Shown here: piece after piece, positions 25,150-37,219 of the stretch
Numbering within the stretch: the stretch's first letter is position 1
Layout: each line of letters starts with the position of its first letter
Source of the DNA: Hippophae tibetana
Taxonomy: Eukaryota; Streptophyta; Magnoliopsida; Rosales; Elaeagnaceae
Assembly: GCA_037013495.1 (NCBI GenBank)
Contig: CM072806.1
Coordinates: 4,898,001 to 4,962,000, forward strand
DNA length: 64,000 bases
Direction: 5' to 3'
Program-made: the position numbers and the translations under genes
The notes under the pieces: model-generated
Database searches by the model: none
The model's input: only the letters and a program-made list of their open reading frames with translations
What the model was told of the DNA's origin: nothing

Positions 25150-26270
25150 GATATAAATAGAAAAAAAGAGAGCATAAAGTTGCCACCATAATAGAGATCA
25201 AAACAAAAAAAAGCTACGCCAGCTCTCCATCTCTCCCTCCATCTGCATTTTTTTGTCGTCTATAAGCCATCCATCTACCTTCTTCAGATCTAACCTGCGT
25301 CACCACCAACTGGGTAGAAGCTGTCGAACATATTACAAATAACAGAGCTGCTATATTTGTTCAAGCTATATGCAGGAAGATGTTTGTATATTCATTTAAT
25401 TATTATATGATTTTTTTTGGTGTATCGTTGTTAATTGAGTAGACTTTTGAATAATTTAAATCATTATGTGATATTCATTTTTTCTCATTACTTATTATTT
25501 TATTGTTACCTATGATATATATTTATACAACTAAATTTGGACGCACTTCATTTTCGTTAATTTTAACTTATAACAAATCGGTATCAGAGCATTGATTTAT
25601 TCGGTTATTTATTGAAGCTAATAAAGTTGTTCTTTTGGATTTATTTTGGAGCAAAAAAAAATCACGTGTCGTAGCCAAAAGGTACAATCAAACTCCTAGC
25701 TTTAATTTTTTAAAAAAACTTTCAATTTAGTGGTTAAACATGTAACCATTTGGATTATACTCACTATTACTTTATCTAAAAAGTGAAAAATTCATCAATT
25801 AGATATAAATAATACTTTTCTAAATGGTTACATCAATGAAGAAATTTATGTGTCAGCCAAAGGGTTTTAAAGACACATAATTTCCTCATTATGTCTACAA
25901 ACTCATGAAGTCTAGTTTGTTTTCTAAGGTCACCATTATTATAATTTACTTATTGATTTATGTGGATGATATAGTAATTATTACTTGAAGTAATGAAATT
26001 GAAATTTCCAACCTTATATGTTATCATTAAAGTATCTTGGTCTAATTTCATATTTTTTAGGGATTGAAGTATCTCATATGACCAATGGTCATTATTGTTA
26101 ACACAAGGAAGACACATTATAGAGCTGTCAATAAAAGATGAAATGGAAAATGCTAAGTCCATAACAACTCCAATGGAAACATCCTGCATGAAAAAGTGGT
26201 GGCACATGAGCTTCTTGTTCAACACCTACCAGCCTTGGAACAACCAATACATATACTAAAAAACATCGTC
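25150..26270 (+). mobile_element. Remnant of a Copia element (LTR end plus RT scrap)
   Basis: A TATA-like ATATAAATAG (25151-25160), a pyrimidine-rich leader and an LTR end TATAACA (to about 25575) precede CGGTATCAGAGC (25579-25590), one base from the tRNA-iMet primer site. Only about 130 bases later the sequence reads like Copia reverse transcriptase: NNTFLNGYINEEIYVSQPKGF (about 25800-25870, split here by length), then YVDDIVIT at about 25958-25985, the YVDD catalytic motif. Gag, protease and integrase are missing, so the element has a large internal deletion. The LTR start and any 3' LTR were not found. Confidence 0.6.
25579..25590 (+). other. Primer-binding site (tRNA-iMet type)
   Basis: CGGTATCAGAGC, one mismatch to the standard Copia primer site. 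Confidence 0.6.
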
Positions 26271-26517
26271 CATTTCACATTTTCTGACCTTAAGATCTAA
26301 ACCTAGTGTATCCATTTTACCACTGAGTTTGTGAGGAAATGTTAGGGATGTTGAATAATTGAAAAATGATGATGGTAAGGATGAGTAATTGAAAAATGAT
26401 GCACCAAAAATAAGTAACAAACTATCAAAAAAAGGTGGAGCATGAAAACAAAGCTCAACATAAATTGCAAAAGAATGTAGCCATATAATTATGTTAAGGA
26501 AACCATAAAGTGCTTAC

Positions 26518-26985
26518 TGTTGGAAATTGCTATAAAGCTCCTTAATTTAAGGAACAAATTAAGGAGCAAAACATGTAGCAAAACAAGGAGTAAAACATGA
26601 AACAAAACAAAGAGCTTAATTCAAGAAGTAATTCAAGGAACCATTAATTTAAGGAGCAATTCAAGTAGTGAATTTTCCTATAAATAGATGTGTTATTGTA
26701 ATGAATTAAACATCCAAAGTGTTCATTCCAATTGAGAGAAAATGTTAGAGAGAAAAGCTTTTGTTAGAGAAAATTGAGAGTAATTTTCTTAGGTGTAATT
26801 GGGTTGTGAGTTGTGAGTGTTGTAAACACCTTGTGTAATTTCTCCCCTTTCAGTAAAAAGATTTGCAGCAGGTCCGGAGACATAAGTAAGATTGGTCGAA
26901 CTCCGTTATCAAATTTGTGTGTTATTTTGTTTATTTTGTTTTCTCATAAATCTGGATTATTGGAAATTTGTGTAATTTCCCAACA
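26518..26985 (+). repeat. 5' LTR of the Tork-like element
   Basis: 468 bp with TGTTGGAAATT...TTTCCCAACA ends (imperfect terminal inverted repeat). A TATA box CTATAAATAG lies at about 26689-26698. Repeated AAGGAGCAAA words fill U3. It is matched by the 3' LTR. Confidence 0.85.
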
Positions 26986-27171
26986 ACTGGTATCAAAGCT
27001 TTTGGTGGTGATTTCTATCATTTTCTTGCAAGGATACTATTCACGTGAATAGTGAAATTTTGTCAACGATATTTGTTCATTGACGAATGTGTTCTAATAC
27101 ACGGTGGTTTGCAGAAATAGTCAGAAACGATCCAAAGGAAGTCAGATTTGAGTGGGAGCATTGGCCACAAA

Positions 27172-27815
27172 TGAAGGAAATGTGAAACTCGAGAAATTCG
27201 ATGACACATATTTAGGGTTTTGGAAAATTCAGATAGAGGATTATCTATATCAAAGAAATCTATATCAACCTCTCTCAGGGAGAAAGTTAGAGGCTATGAA
27301 GGAAGAAGATTGAAATCTTATAAACAGATAAGCCTGCAGAGTTATTCGATTGACGCTATCCCGCAATGTTGCTTTCAACATAGTAAAGGAAAATACCACG
27401 GTGGGTCTTATGACAACTCTCTCCAATATGTATGAGAAGTCATCGACTTCAAACAAAGTGCATTTGATGAGGTGTTTGTTCAACTTTTGGATGACAAAAG
27501 GTGCATCGGTAGTTCAACATCTCAGTGAACTCAACACAGTCACAACCCAGTTGAGTTCAGTTGAAATTGAATTTGATGAAGAAGTACAAGCATTGATACT
27601 TTGTCTTCTTTACTAGAAAGCTAGAATGCTACTTTCACGACTGTGAGTAGCTCGCCAGGAAGTAAAAGTTGAAATTTGACGATGTTCATGATCTGGTTCT
27701 TAGTGAAGAGATTTGGCGTAGAGAGTCTGGTGAATCGTCAACCTCTTCAGTTTTGCATACAGAGTCCAGAGGAAGAGATTCAACCAGAGGGAATAGATGT
27801 GGTAGAACAGACTAC
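27172..27815 (+). pseudogene. Tork-like gag, N-terminal part
   Basis: Reading starts near 27172 (NEGNVKLEKFDDTYLGFWK) and continues with KEEDWN, the SRNVAFNIVKENTT helix, LSNMYEKSS, KVHLMRCLFNFWM and LSELNTVTTQLSSVEIEFDEE, the order of Tnt1/Tork gag. There is a frame change near 27320 and a stop after LCLLY (27614). An Arg-rich linker follows until the inserted block at about 27825. The matching second half begins at 29756. It is non-functional. Confidence 0.75.
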
Positions 27816-27824
27816 CAAGGTAGA

Positions 27825-29755
27825 TGATAACTGTATATTATATAGTTATTTTCATCTATTTTATTAATTATAATTGCTATGTTCTTGACTTTTTTAGTTA
27901 ATTTTAGTTAAATAAATTAGTATTTACTTTTTATTTGTTAAGGAATATATTTTGTAGAAAATTAAATAAATTGAATCGAAAACGTACTTAATTGCAAATT
28001 TATGTCCAAAAATATAATTTCAAATAAAAGAGTACTTAATTGCAATTTATAAAAGTCGAAAATATAATTTAAATTAAAATCACACTTAATTTTAATTATT
28101 AAAAGTTTAAAAATTTAATTTAAATTAGAAAAAAAGCTTGATTGTAATTAAAGAAAGTTTAAAATGTAATTTGAATTAAATTTTTGGGTCAAAATGCAAT
28201 TAAGAAAATTCATTTTTTCTGCGCAGGGGAGAAGAACCTCACGTGCAATCATCCACGCGCGCAACGTAAGCCGTAGATTAGAAAAGAAACGGTCAGGATT
28301 GGCGCGGGTCATTCAAACCCGACCCAAGCGATTGGATGCAGGTTTTCTTGTTCATGCCGCTCGGTACGTCGAGTGGGGCCCACCTGCCGTGCAGGCCGGC
28401 GTGTAGGGTGGGACCCACATTTCTGACGCGTTTTCAAGGCATGATTTCGTACGGCAGATTCACATGTGCTAGGTTATACAACCAATAGAATGATACCATG
28501 TGTCCCACCATTCTTTGCATCCAATCTTGTGATGACACATGGCAAGGTTCGGTGAGCGCGAAAACGTAGGATCACGCACGTGTTCCAGCTGTTGTCCCCC
28601 ACGTTCTCGCGCCTCTAATCCCGTTTGGCATTTCTGCATGCACATGTCCTTGATAGCCAGTGTTATGCCGCCATGTGTCCCACTTTAGATTTCAGCGAAT
28701 CATATCGCAACACGTGGCAGCGTGAATTGAAAAAAAGAACAACGATGTGCACATTCCCTAGTTTTGCTTTTTCGATATCAGGTTTATGTTTTTGATATTT
28801 TTTGTCCCCCACGCGTAGTATTTAATTATTTTCTCCATACATATTTGTCCCCCGCGTATTAAAAAAAAAATTTAAATGTATTTTTTTTAGAAATTTGATG
28901 TTATAAATAGGGGATATTATGATAGAGTTAAAGAGTTTTGGGAGTTTAGAGTTTGAGATTTTTAGTAGTGTTTGGGGCTTGATTGTGGAATACGCAGAAG
29001 TCATTTTTGGCTTGTGTTGTGTTCTGCGTGTGCCAAATATTTACGATCCGAAATTATTTAATTTTTTTTGTTCTTCATCTCATTTTCTTTAACTGCTGTA
29101 ATTTTAATTTTAATTTATGAAATAATTTAATTTTTCTAGGGTTGCATTTGATCTAAATTTATGAAGCTTTGATTTTAATTATTTTTGAACGATTTATAAG
29201 ACGTTCAATTTGTTTATTCTATTTGTGCTTAATGCTTTTGATTATTTACGAATTTTATCAAATAATCTGTGGTACTTAAATAAACTTGGAAGAGACATTT
29301 TTGTGTATATTGCTCATGGATAGAATGACATGTATGATGAAGGATAAAAATATACCACAATTGTATGTGTGGCCATTTGAGAACTTAGAACGTAATGAAT
29401 CTTGGTGAATTTAATTTTCATAGGAATATAGTGAATTAATTTAACGAGGTGTGTCTATACGGAGCTCGGAAGAGATGTATGGATAAAATTAGAAGTTTTT
29501 GGTTAACAAATTAAATTTACTAAAAAATATAAATCAAGAGAAAATAACATGATTCGAGTGGATTAATTTGGTTAAAAACTGCAATCCTAGATTTCTTTTA
29601 TTTTGTTATTAAACTCTTTTCTTAAACTTGTTCCAAATCAACGATCGTTTTGGATAAAATGAGAGAGAGATAATTTTAGTACTCAACAAACTGTAGTAAC
29701 AAATCTCTATGTGAACGATAACTTACTTATCAAATTTTATTACTTGTGACCGTGT
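27825..29755 (+). mobile_element. Probable solitary Gypsy-type LTR nested in the Tork gag
   Basis: This block separates two gag halves. It starts TGATAACTGTATATTA, holds four to five degenerate copies of an ACTTAATTGCAATTTA-type unit (27980-28200), then a strikingly GC-rich segment (28200-28830). A TATA box TTATAAATAGGGG (28901-28913) is followed by a leader-like stretch. The end, with CTATGTGAACGATAAC and TTACTTGTGACCGTG, resembles the U5 end of plant Ty3/Gypsy (Tat/Athila-like) LTRs. No coding capacity is seen. Exact ends and a target duplication could not be fixed. Confidence 0.5.
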
Positions 29756-30130
29756 ATGCTTGCACGTTTTATGTTCTCTAAAAGAGACAATAGTAGATCA
29801 AAGGACATGAGGTCCAAATCCAAAAATCCTAATAATTCCTATAGCTCAAAGTCTATCGAGTATTGGAATTGTGAGAAAACCGGACACTACAAAAATCAGT
29901 GCAAAAGTGCACCGAAGGACAAACAAGTGAAGACAGAGGAAAATGTTACTTCCACCTCAGGAGGAGATGATGCATTGATATTCTTTTTGGAGAGCAACGA
30001 AGAATCTTAGGTGTTAGACTCTAGAGCATCATTCCATGTTACTTCACAGAAAGAATTCTTCGAAAAATATGTTCCTGGAAACCTTGGAAAGGTATATCTT
30101 GGTGATGATCAACCGTGTGCTATTATTGGA
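29756..30130 (+). pseudogene. Tork-like gag end (zinc knuckle) and protease relic
   Basis: An open stretch of 84 codons (29756-30010) encodes an Arg/Ser/Lys-rich region and YWNCEKTGHYKNQC, a CX2CX4HX4C nucleic-acid-binding knuckle of gag. After a TAG at 30008 the frame reads VLDSRASFHVTS, a mutated protease site (DSGAS-type with G to R) and FFEKYVPGNLGKVYLGDD, typical of Tork protease. Confidence 0.75.
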
Positions 30131-30239
30131 AAAAGGTGTAGTGAAGATTAAGTTGAATGGGTTAGTTTAGGAGTTGAAGGATGTGATGAACTGAACGTTG
30201 ACAGAAAGAGCTAGAAGCATTCATATACAATCAGGTCTA

Positions 30240-30885
30240 TCGAAGTAGTTCTGGGCAGAAGGAGTCAACACGACAACTTATTTGATCAATCGAGGCCCAT
30301 CTGTTTCATTGGAGCATAGAATACCAGATGAGGTATGAAGGAGAAAAGATGTAAAACTATCACATTTAAAAGTTTTCGGATGTGTAACATTTGTGCATGT
30401 TAGTGATCAAGGCAGAAATAAGCTTGATCCTAAATCTAAGAAATGCACCTTCATCGACCATGGTGAGGATGAGTTTGGCTACCGCATTTGGGATGACGAA
30501 AACAAGAAAGTGATCCGTAGCAAAGATGTGATTTTCAATGAAAGAATGATGTATAAGGACATGCATAAAACAAACACCAACGACTCAAAGCAAAATGAAT
30601 TAGTATTTTGTAGATGCAGATGATGTTCCATATAATTCTGTGAAGGAACCAATTGTAGAAATTCCTTAGCTAGAGGAACTCGTTGGACAGAGCAGTACGC
30701 AACAGTCCGAAACACCACAACCTCATACTACAGCTCCTGTATTGAAAAGGTCTTCTCGACCTCATGTGTCTAACAGGAGATACATGAACTATATATTGCT
30801 GACTGATGGAGGAGAGCCTGAATGCTATGATGAAACTTGTCAGACTCGATATGTCAGCAAGTGGGAGCTTGCCATGAAATTGAAG
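30240..30885 (+). pseudogene. Tork-like integrase C-terminus and RT start
   Basis: Pieces in one frame read TTYLINRGPSVSLEHRIP and HLKVFGCVTFVHVSDQ, then KLDPKSKKCTFIDHGEDEFG, DVIFNERMMYKD (30393-30623), the integrase C-terminal region of Tork elements. The stretch at 30730-30880 reads LKRSSRPHVSNRRY, EPECYDETCQTRY and KWELAMK, where reverse transcriptase would begin. It then jumps to the end of pol, so about 2 kb of coding sequence is deleted. Confidence 0.75.
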
Positions 30886-30985
30886 TTGTGCTCAACTTCA
30901 GTTGGTCTACTAGAGTAACAAGACTAGAAAAGCTGCTACATTGATCGAGGTGCGAAGATAGATTGAAATCAGTCTTCAAGCGGGA

Positions 30986-31439
30986 GATTGCTATAAAGCT
31001 CCTTAATTTAAAAAGCAAATTAAGGAGCAAAACATGGAGCAAAACAAGGAGTAAAACATGAAGCAAAACAAGGAGCTTAATTCAAGGAACAATTCAATGA
31101 ACCATTAATTTAAGGAGAAATTCAAAGAGTGAATTTTCCTATAAATAGGTGTGTAATTGTAATGAATTAAACATCCAAAGTGTTCATTCTAATTGAAAGA
31201 AAAACTTTTGTGAGAGAAAATTGAGAATAATTTTCTTGAGTGTAATTGAGTTGTGGGTTGTGAGTTGTGAGTGTTGTAAACAGCTTGTGTAATTTTTCCC
31301 CTTTCAGTAAAAAAATCTGCAGCATGTTCGAAAACGTAAGCAAAATTGATCGAACTCCGTTATTAAATTTGTGTGTTATTTTATCTATTTTATTTTCTCA
31401 TAAATCTAACTTATCAAAAATTTGTGTAATTTCTCAATA
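30986..31439 (+). repeat. 3' LTR of the Tork-like element
   Basis: Matches the 5' LTR from CTATAAAGCTCCTTAATTTA onward. The first about 10 bases (TTGGAAATTG) are missing between two ATTG words, so the TG end is lost. It ends CTCAATA instead of CCCAACA. TATA box CTATAAATAG lies at 31139-31148. Confidence 0.8.
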
Positions 31440-33701
31440 TTGCATTTTATATTTCTCAAAAATTGATATTCTAGTATATTTTCTTTATAAATAGTATAAT
31501 TAGCATATAAAAGAACTATCAAATGCAATACAATACAATATATTTTCAACTTAACATCTATTTTTGTAATGTTTGTCTTCTTTCTTCTCTTGTCTGAGCT
31601 CATTATTTTATTCAAAAAAAAAAATTAATTTTTAACTCTATGTTAAAACAAAACAAAAAAACAAAAAGAGGTATCAAACTTTATAGTTTTAAAGATTCAG
31701 TCAGGTCCGGCTTCGATAATACTAAAATCCTGTCCAGTTTTAATTTTTTTATGAAGCCGGACTGTACTGTGAATACCTACACCCTTATACCAGAAAATGA
31801 TACTCGATAAATAATCTTATTCTTGCCACTTGCCAAATCAATATGTTTACTGTCAGTTTGAATATTTCAAACGTAAAATTATTTTATTAGCTAGTCTCTT
31901 TTCTGAAAATATAAGAAAAGTAATACAGACTGCCATTTTATTGTTAAATATATAAATATAAGATCAGGAATTCGATTTTAAATATATGTACTGTGTAATG
32001 TTATTTTTAAAAAATATATCATGAAAACCACATTGAAATTAGCTTTTTTTTCCTTTTAATTTTATTTTTATAACTAAGGATGTGGTAAATTAATAATTAC
32101 AGATTAAATTGTGTTATGCTTGATAAAGCTTTTATTTTTATTTTTAATATAATACTAAAATGGCTTTTCAAACCCTAGTCGTTTTTTTTTCCTACTTTAA
32201 ATCTCTTGCATTGGAGAGTGATTCTTCTTGCATAATCAGCTCCTAGCTAGCAGAATATAGTTTCTTCAGTTGTACTCATTGAAATAAATTTTTCTTTACT
32301 TGGTAAAGGTCAACTCCTAGCTAGTAGAATATAGTTTCTTCAGTTGTACTAAACTAAAAGTCCCTTTTCCCTGCTCTTCTGGATTTTTTTTTTATTTAAA
32401 AACAAAATCTTGTCTTTTAAACCAAAAATTAATGCGAATCTACATAGTGAAAGAGACAATATGATCAACTGTTTATTGGGCAATTAAATCCCATTTACTT
32501 GCGTCAAAGAAACAGTTTTTTTATTTAATAAAAAAACACTATACAATAGGATTGAAATTTAAATATATGATAATAAGATTTACGAGTCATACAACTTAAA
32601 TCATAAATCATTATAACGATCGTTGCATCAAAGAATTTTTTTTTTTTAAGTTAGCTTAATTTTTTGAAAAATAATAAAAATAAAACTTATAAAATTTGTG
32701 ATCATAAAAATAATTTCTATTCTGCTAAATTCATACATTTTTATTATAAAAAAGTTTTTGCATATCATTTCATATTAAATGTTATTAAATTAGATATCAT
32801 TTAAATTAAATTATTATTATTTTAATCTATTTAATATTGAATGTATTTTAATTAAATTCTGTTAAAAATTATTAGAATATTATATTTATTATTATAAATT
32901 ATATATATGTTACTTTAATAGAACCATATTTACTAAGTGAACCATACATTGCATTCTCTAATGATTTTTATATTATTCTATTTTTATACGGTGTTATCTA
33001 GTAATTATTATTGTTAGATAAAGAACACTAATTTCATAATAAACATAAAATTCAAGTTAATAAAATAGAAAAAATTTAAAAAAAATTTCCCGACCCTAAG
33101 TCATCAAAATATCATTACTTGCTTCCTCTTTTCCCCCCCTTTTTTCATTTAAAAAAATATAATTACTGTATTTTTTTGATTAAATAATATTATTAGAAAA
33201 TTTTCTATTGATCTTTATTTCTCATGATACAAGTGATTATTAAAATATGTCAAACTCATTAAATTTATTAGATGTGAAAATAAAATTGAAGTTAAAAACC
33301 AAATAAACAATGAAATATTGTTACAGTTTCATAAAAAAAGTTATTTTTAAAGTAAAATTTTTTAATTAAAAATTACTTTATTAAATATACTCATTGAAAA
33401 AAAGATAAATATGAATTATAAAGTAATTTGGTTATATTTAAAAAAATATTAAAAATTAATTTTTTATTATTTGGAATATTTTTTTAAAAAAATTAACTTA
33501 ATAAGATATTTTCATAAATATCTGGATTTAAAAATACATATGATTCATTCTAGATTGAGACTATACAGATATTTGTTCTATATGATTCATTCTAGATTAG
33601 ACTAAAATAGATCATTTTTAGATTGGATCGGATCATAATCCACGTACAAATTCAACGGATTATGATCCATATACAAGATCAATGGATCATTACGGATTGT
33701 G
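31440..33701. other. AT-rich intergenic DNA
   Basis: No gene was recognised. A 41-bp direct repeat (32236-32276 and 32310-32350, TCCTAGCTAG..AGAATATAG core) is present. The part at 33580-33720 is rich in GATC, GGATTA and GATTCATTCTAGATT words and looks like a decayed inverted repeat. Confidence 0.6.
32236..32350. repeat. 41-bp direct repeat, 33-bp spacer
   Basis: TCCTAGCTAG, AGAATATAGTTTCTTCAGTT and GTACT recur nearly unchanged at 32236-32276 and 32310-32350. Confidence 0.8.
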
Positions 33702-34526
33702 TCAAATTAGATCAATCCGTTGATCGATCATTTTTATAATTTTATTGCTCTGCCTGCGACGATTGTAAAAGCTAGAGGAATCACCTGATTGTTGAGGTTG
33801 CTCAATGGTAGGAGCAGGAGGAGTAATAGCCAAAACATTGAACTTATTCTGGGCTTGAAGGGTTGCAAGTCGAGCTTCTTCTCTAACCAACTCATTTACA
33901 ACAGTATCAAGATAGGGAGGAGGACTACAATTAAGAAGATGACCTCGGATGGGCTCAAAGTCCTTGTGGATCACAAAGATCAATTTGGTCCCAAAGGAAG
34001 CGAAGATGATCAATTTGGGCTCAAAGTCCTTGTAGTCATTGGTGGATTGCCCTGGTTCTTGTTGAAGTCGATGCAATTCAACTATTAGCTGATATTTCAT
34101 GGATCCGTGAGTAGTGGAATACCTTTTGGCCAACATATCCCATACTAATTTGGCATCATCAAAGCTACCCAATAGATTAGAGATGGAGGGAATGGAAGTA
34201 TTCTGAATCCATGTGAGGATTATGTGGTTGTGATTATCCCATTCAATCATGCGACGAATAAAAGTAGCATCTTCTTCACTTTCTTCTTTAACAGGAATGA
34301 TAATTGCACTAGTACAATAATGCCAAAGCATACGATCCTTAAGAAAACTGCGCATAGCTTGAGACCATGACAAGTAATTCCTAGTCCCCTCCAATATAGT
34401 ATTGATAGGACAAGAAACAAAAACACCTTTTTTATTCATTTGGAAACACAATATGCAAAAAAGGATTGCAAAAACGAGATCTACGCAAAAAACTGAGTAG
34501 GGAGGACCAGTATTGGGGAAAGTCAA
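33702..34526 (-). CDS. Copia gag polyprotein, C-terminally truncated and rearranged
   Basis: An open frame of 274 codons. The first about 30 residues are probably leader; the gag domain starts at MNKKGVFVSCP. LEGTRNYLSWSQAMRSFL and the WDMLAKRYS and ELHRLQQEPGQSTNDY stretches are the Copia gag capsid (UBN2-like). VNELVREEARLATLQAQ is the conserved end before the zinc knuckle, which is missing. Between them the text KDFEP occurs twice around a non-gag filler, matching a 17-bp direct repeat (33951-33967 and 34017-34033), a sign of a local rearrangement that kept the frame open. Past NRRRQSNK the sequence enters unrelated AT-rich DNA. It is a truncated element gene, not a host gene. Confidence 0.75.
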   Translation of the reverse strand: MTFPNTGPPYSVFCVDLVFAILFCILCFQMNKKGVFVSCPINTILEGTRNYLSWSQAMRSFLKDRMLWHYCTSAIIIPVKEESEEDATFIRRMIEWDNHNHIILTWIQNTSIPSISNLLGSFDDAKLVWDMLAKRYSTTHGSMKYQLIVELHRLQQEPGQSTNDYKDFEPKLIIFASFGTKLIFVIHKDFEPIRGHLLNCSPPPYLDTVVNELVREEARLATLQAQNKFNVLAITPPAPTIEQPQQSGDSSSFYNRRRQSNKIIKMIDQRIDLI

Positions 34527-35327
34527 CGGTCAAAGTCAACATATAGCGAAAGTTAACGGGCAGCACGGTCGTGCAAAAAGGCAACAGACAACGGGCTTTG
34601 TGACGTCAGCTGGATGCTATGATGACGCCAGCCCTAGGTAAGTCATGCTGATGTCACAGAACTGGAGCACAGCTTGTGTGGCGCATCAGATTCAAAGTGG
34701 GTTCTATTTGCGGTGCGTGCGACAGATTATGTTTGTGATATGCCCACGGTTGTGTATATCTGGTCGCGGCGATCACAGTGGTATCTATAGAAAGGTCATC
34801 GGGTTAAGATTCACGGCGACGTTTGGTTTCAGAGGCAGCACATGAAATGACGTGCATATACTTTGAGCGACGTGTAGATTTGGTCGAACCGATCATAGTG
34901 GTATATGCAGAAAAATTATCGAAACAAGATGCACGACGGCGACGGTGATTGCAGTGGTTTATGTGGTGTGAGACTCCTTAACAACGGCGACTGTAGTCCC
35001 GAAACCTAAGGACAACGGCTGAAAAACGTCAGAGGTTTAACGGTGAATGATTGCAGCAACTATTGTGACAATGGAAGCTATAAGGGTTAAGTAATACCAG
35101 AAAAGACAAGACTGCTAGAAAGACAAGAATATTGGTGTCTTTATATAGAAATTACAAGTAAACTAGATGTGTCTAAAATAACTAAATATAGATATGTCTA
35201 AAGTAAATAGATATAAATTAATATATATATAAATTAATATGTTACTGGATATACATTAACAACTTAGAATAAGAATATATGTAAGTATGTAACGGACTGA
35301 TATACCAATATACTTAATTATACCACA
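33702..35327 (-). mobile_element. Copia element, 5' part only
   Basis: On the minus strand a candidate LTR (about 35327-35097, TGTGGTATAATT start, TATA-like CTATATAAAG at about 35138) is followed by a TGGTATTA-type primer relic, a GC-rich leader (35096-34527) and gag (34526-33702). Pol and 3' LTR are absent. The leader has two degenerate copies of a GGTCG..CGATCA..AGTGGTAT unit (about 34758-34820 and 34870-34945). Confidence 0.55.
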
Positions 35328-36911
35328 TATGTTTGTGCGACTAGGAATATAAATATAAATATCTACTCCAAGTTCCATGTACTCCATAAGATGTTACGTA
35401 ACTAGGTTGGTGCCTCTTATTTATCACTCCCCATTCTTAAGTGGGATTATATATATATATCATAAATGAGCAACCTCACTGTTATAAAACTTTTATCATA
35501 AATGAACAACCCTACTGTTGTTATAAAGCTTGAATTTTATTTATGGTAGAAGGAAGATAATGTTCTGGTAATTTTTTTGATAAAGAAGTGTTTTGGTATT
35601 TTAGGTTATAAATAGAGTGATTAAAAAAGATACATTTTTATTTAAAAAATGTAAGTATATAATTTATGTGTATATTTTTAAAATTAAAATATGTTTCTTT
35701 TTAAATTTATAAAACTAAAACGTTTTTTTTTAAATCAACGAAACTAAATTACTGTTTTAATATCTCTCGTGCTCCTCAACATTTATTGATTGATTACTGA
35801 ATGTGTTGAAGTGAGTGATATAACTTGGTTTATGGAATGTTCTGACTAGAAGATTTATTTATTTTTTATTATAAATTTAAATTATATTAAATATTATTTG
35901 ATTTTTTAAAGGAGGATAAAACGGTGTTGGAATTTTATAGTTATTATGTGACATTTATGTTTTGTAGAACTTTTATACATTGTTATTAAAATGAGTGCAC
36001 TTTTAAAAAAATTCAATAGAAAAATCCTATTTAGACTTGATTAATTGGAATTGAATAAAAACATAAAAAATTGTAAGCTTATTGATCAAATTCTTTATGG
36101 TTATTTACCAAAATATAATACAATATATATAGGTCAGATGGTTTTACCGAGTATGAAATTAAAAAAAAATTAATTTTATTATGAGATTAATTACATTTTA
36201 TATCTCTAATATATTAAGTTATTATAAATATAATCATAATGTTTAAATATAAGTATTAAGTTATTACAAACATAATCATAATGTTTAAAAAATTATATTT
36301 ATACGTATAATGTATATAAAAGGTTAAAATTATAGTTATTTTGTTTTCCGTCAACTTATTAAACGGAACTATAATATTTGTTTCGACCTCGATTTCTTTC
36401 GATCTAGGATGTTCTTATATATATTATAGGTATTTATGCAACTTTAAAAATAATAAAGGTATGTTTGTAATAACGTCGTAAAACGTAATTAATAACCTTC
36501 TTATCTTTGCATCTATCATTAAAATTATATAAATAATTTCTCCACTAACCTTAGCCAAAAAAGAAAGTGTCAATTAAAGTGTCGTTTGGAGAAATTCAAG
36601 AGTAAACCAAGCGTAGTTAAGCCATAGACATTGGTAAAGTGTACACAAAACGTGGCAGTCCAAGTAGAAATAGAAGCATAAATTGTTCTCCAACATTACC
36701 AAACTTTATAACTCTATTTATGCCTCTAACTTATTTCTATTCAACTATAAATTAAGAATGCAATTTTGGTAACATACACCGATATGCAACTATAATTTGG
36801 ATAAAATTGATTCTGCTTTTTATTGTATAAAAAATAGGCATTTTTTCTATATATTTATTAATTATTAACTGCATATAAATTAAATCCTAAATTAAATACC
36901 AAGTATATATG
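35328..36911. other. AT-rich intergenic DNA
   Basis: Nothing recognisable apart from (TA)n near 35448-35460 and a short direct repeat of AAGTATTAAGTTATTA type near 36215-36290. Confidence 0.6.
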
Positions 36912-37219
36912 TGATACAAGTAGAAATTGGTAGGGGAAGAAGAGAAGCTGAGAAAGAGAGATAATTGTTATAATATTTTTTGTTATTCTTTTTTCAAATA
37001 CTATGGTTATATATAGTCTTACATGTAATTAATTTCTAACATCCTTAACAAAATCACATTTATTTTGCACGACTTGATTGGGGTTTCTTTTCGTGTGTTG
37101 TTTGCGCTTGTTGGTGGCAACGTGTGTTGCCTGCATATTGTGCCATTTATGGTCCCCTTTCCCAGCGTCTCGTGTTTATATGCTGCGCCAAGCAACTTGA
37201 GCAAATTATGCTCGTATCA
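36912..37219 (-). repeat. 3' LTR of the non-autonomous element
   Basis: 308 bp, preceded on the minus strand by a strong polypurine tract. It has the same TGATAC...GTATCA ends as the right copy. Confidence 0.8.

Larger units (their letters stand above)
26518..31439 (+). mobile_element. Tork/Tnt1-like Copia element, internally deleted and interrupted
   Basis: Similar LTRs occur at 26518-26985 and about 30986-31439. After the 5' LTR, ACTGGTATCAAAGC supplies the tRNA-iMet primer site (26988-26999). Gag (27172-27815), a CCHC knuckle and protease relic (29756-30130), integrase C-terminal part (30240-30623), start of reverse transcriptase (to about 30880) and the very end of pol follow. Most of reverse transcriptase and RNase H is deleted. 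A foreign block of about 1.9 kb sits inside gag. No matching target duplication was found at the outer ends. Confidence 0.8.

Noticed and set aside
27825..29755. GC-rich island as a host gene promoter or CpG island
   Set aside because: It splits two halves of one gag gene and ends with LTR-like sequence, so an inserted LTR explains it better.
33702..34526. Longest uninterrupted frame (274 codons) as a host gene
   Set aside because: Its content is Copia gag, and LTR, primer relic and leader lie directly upstream.
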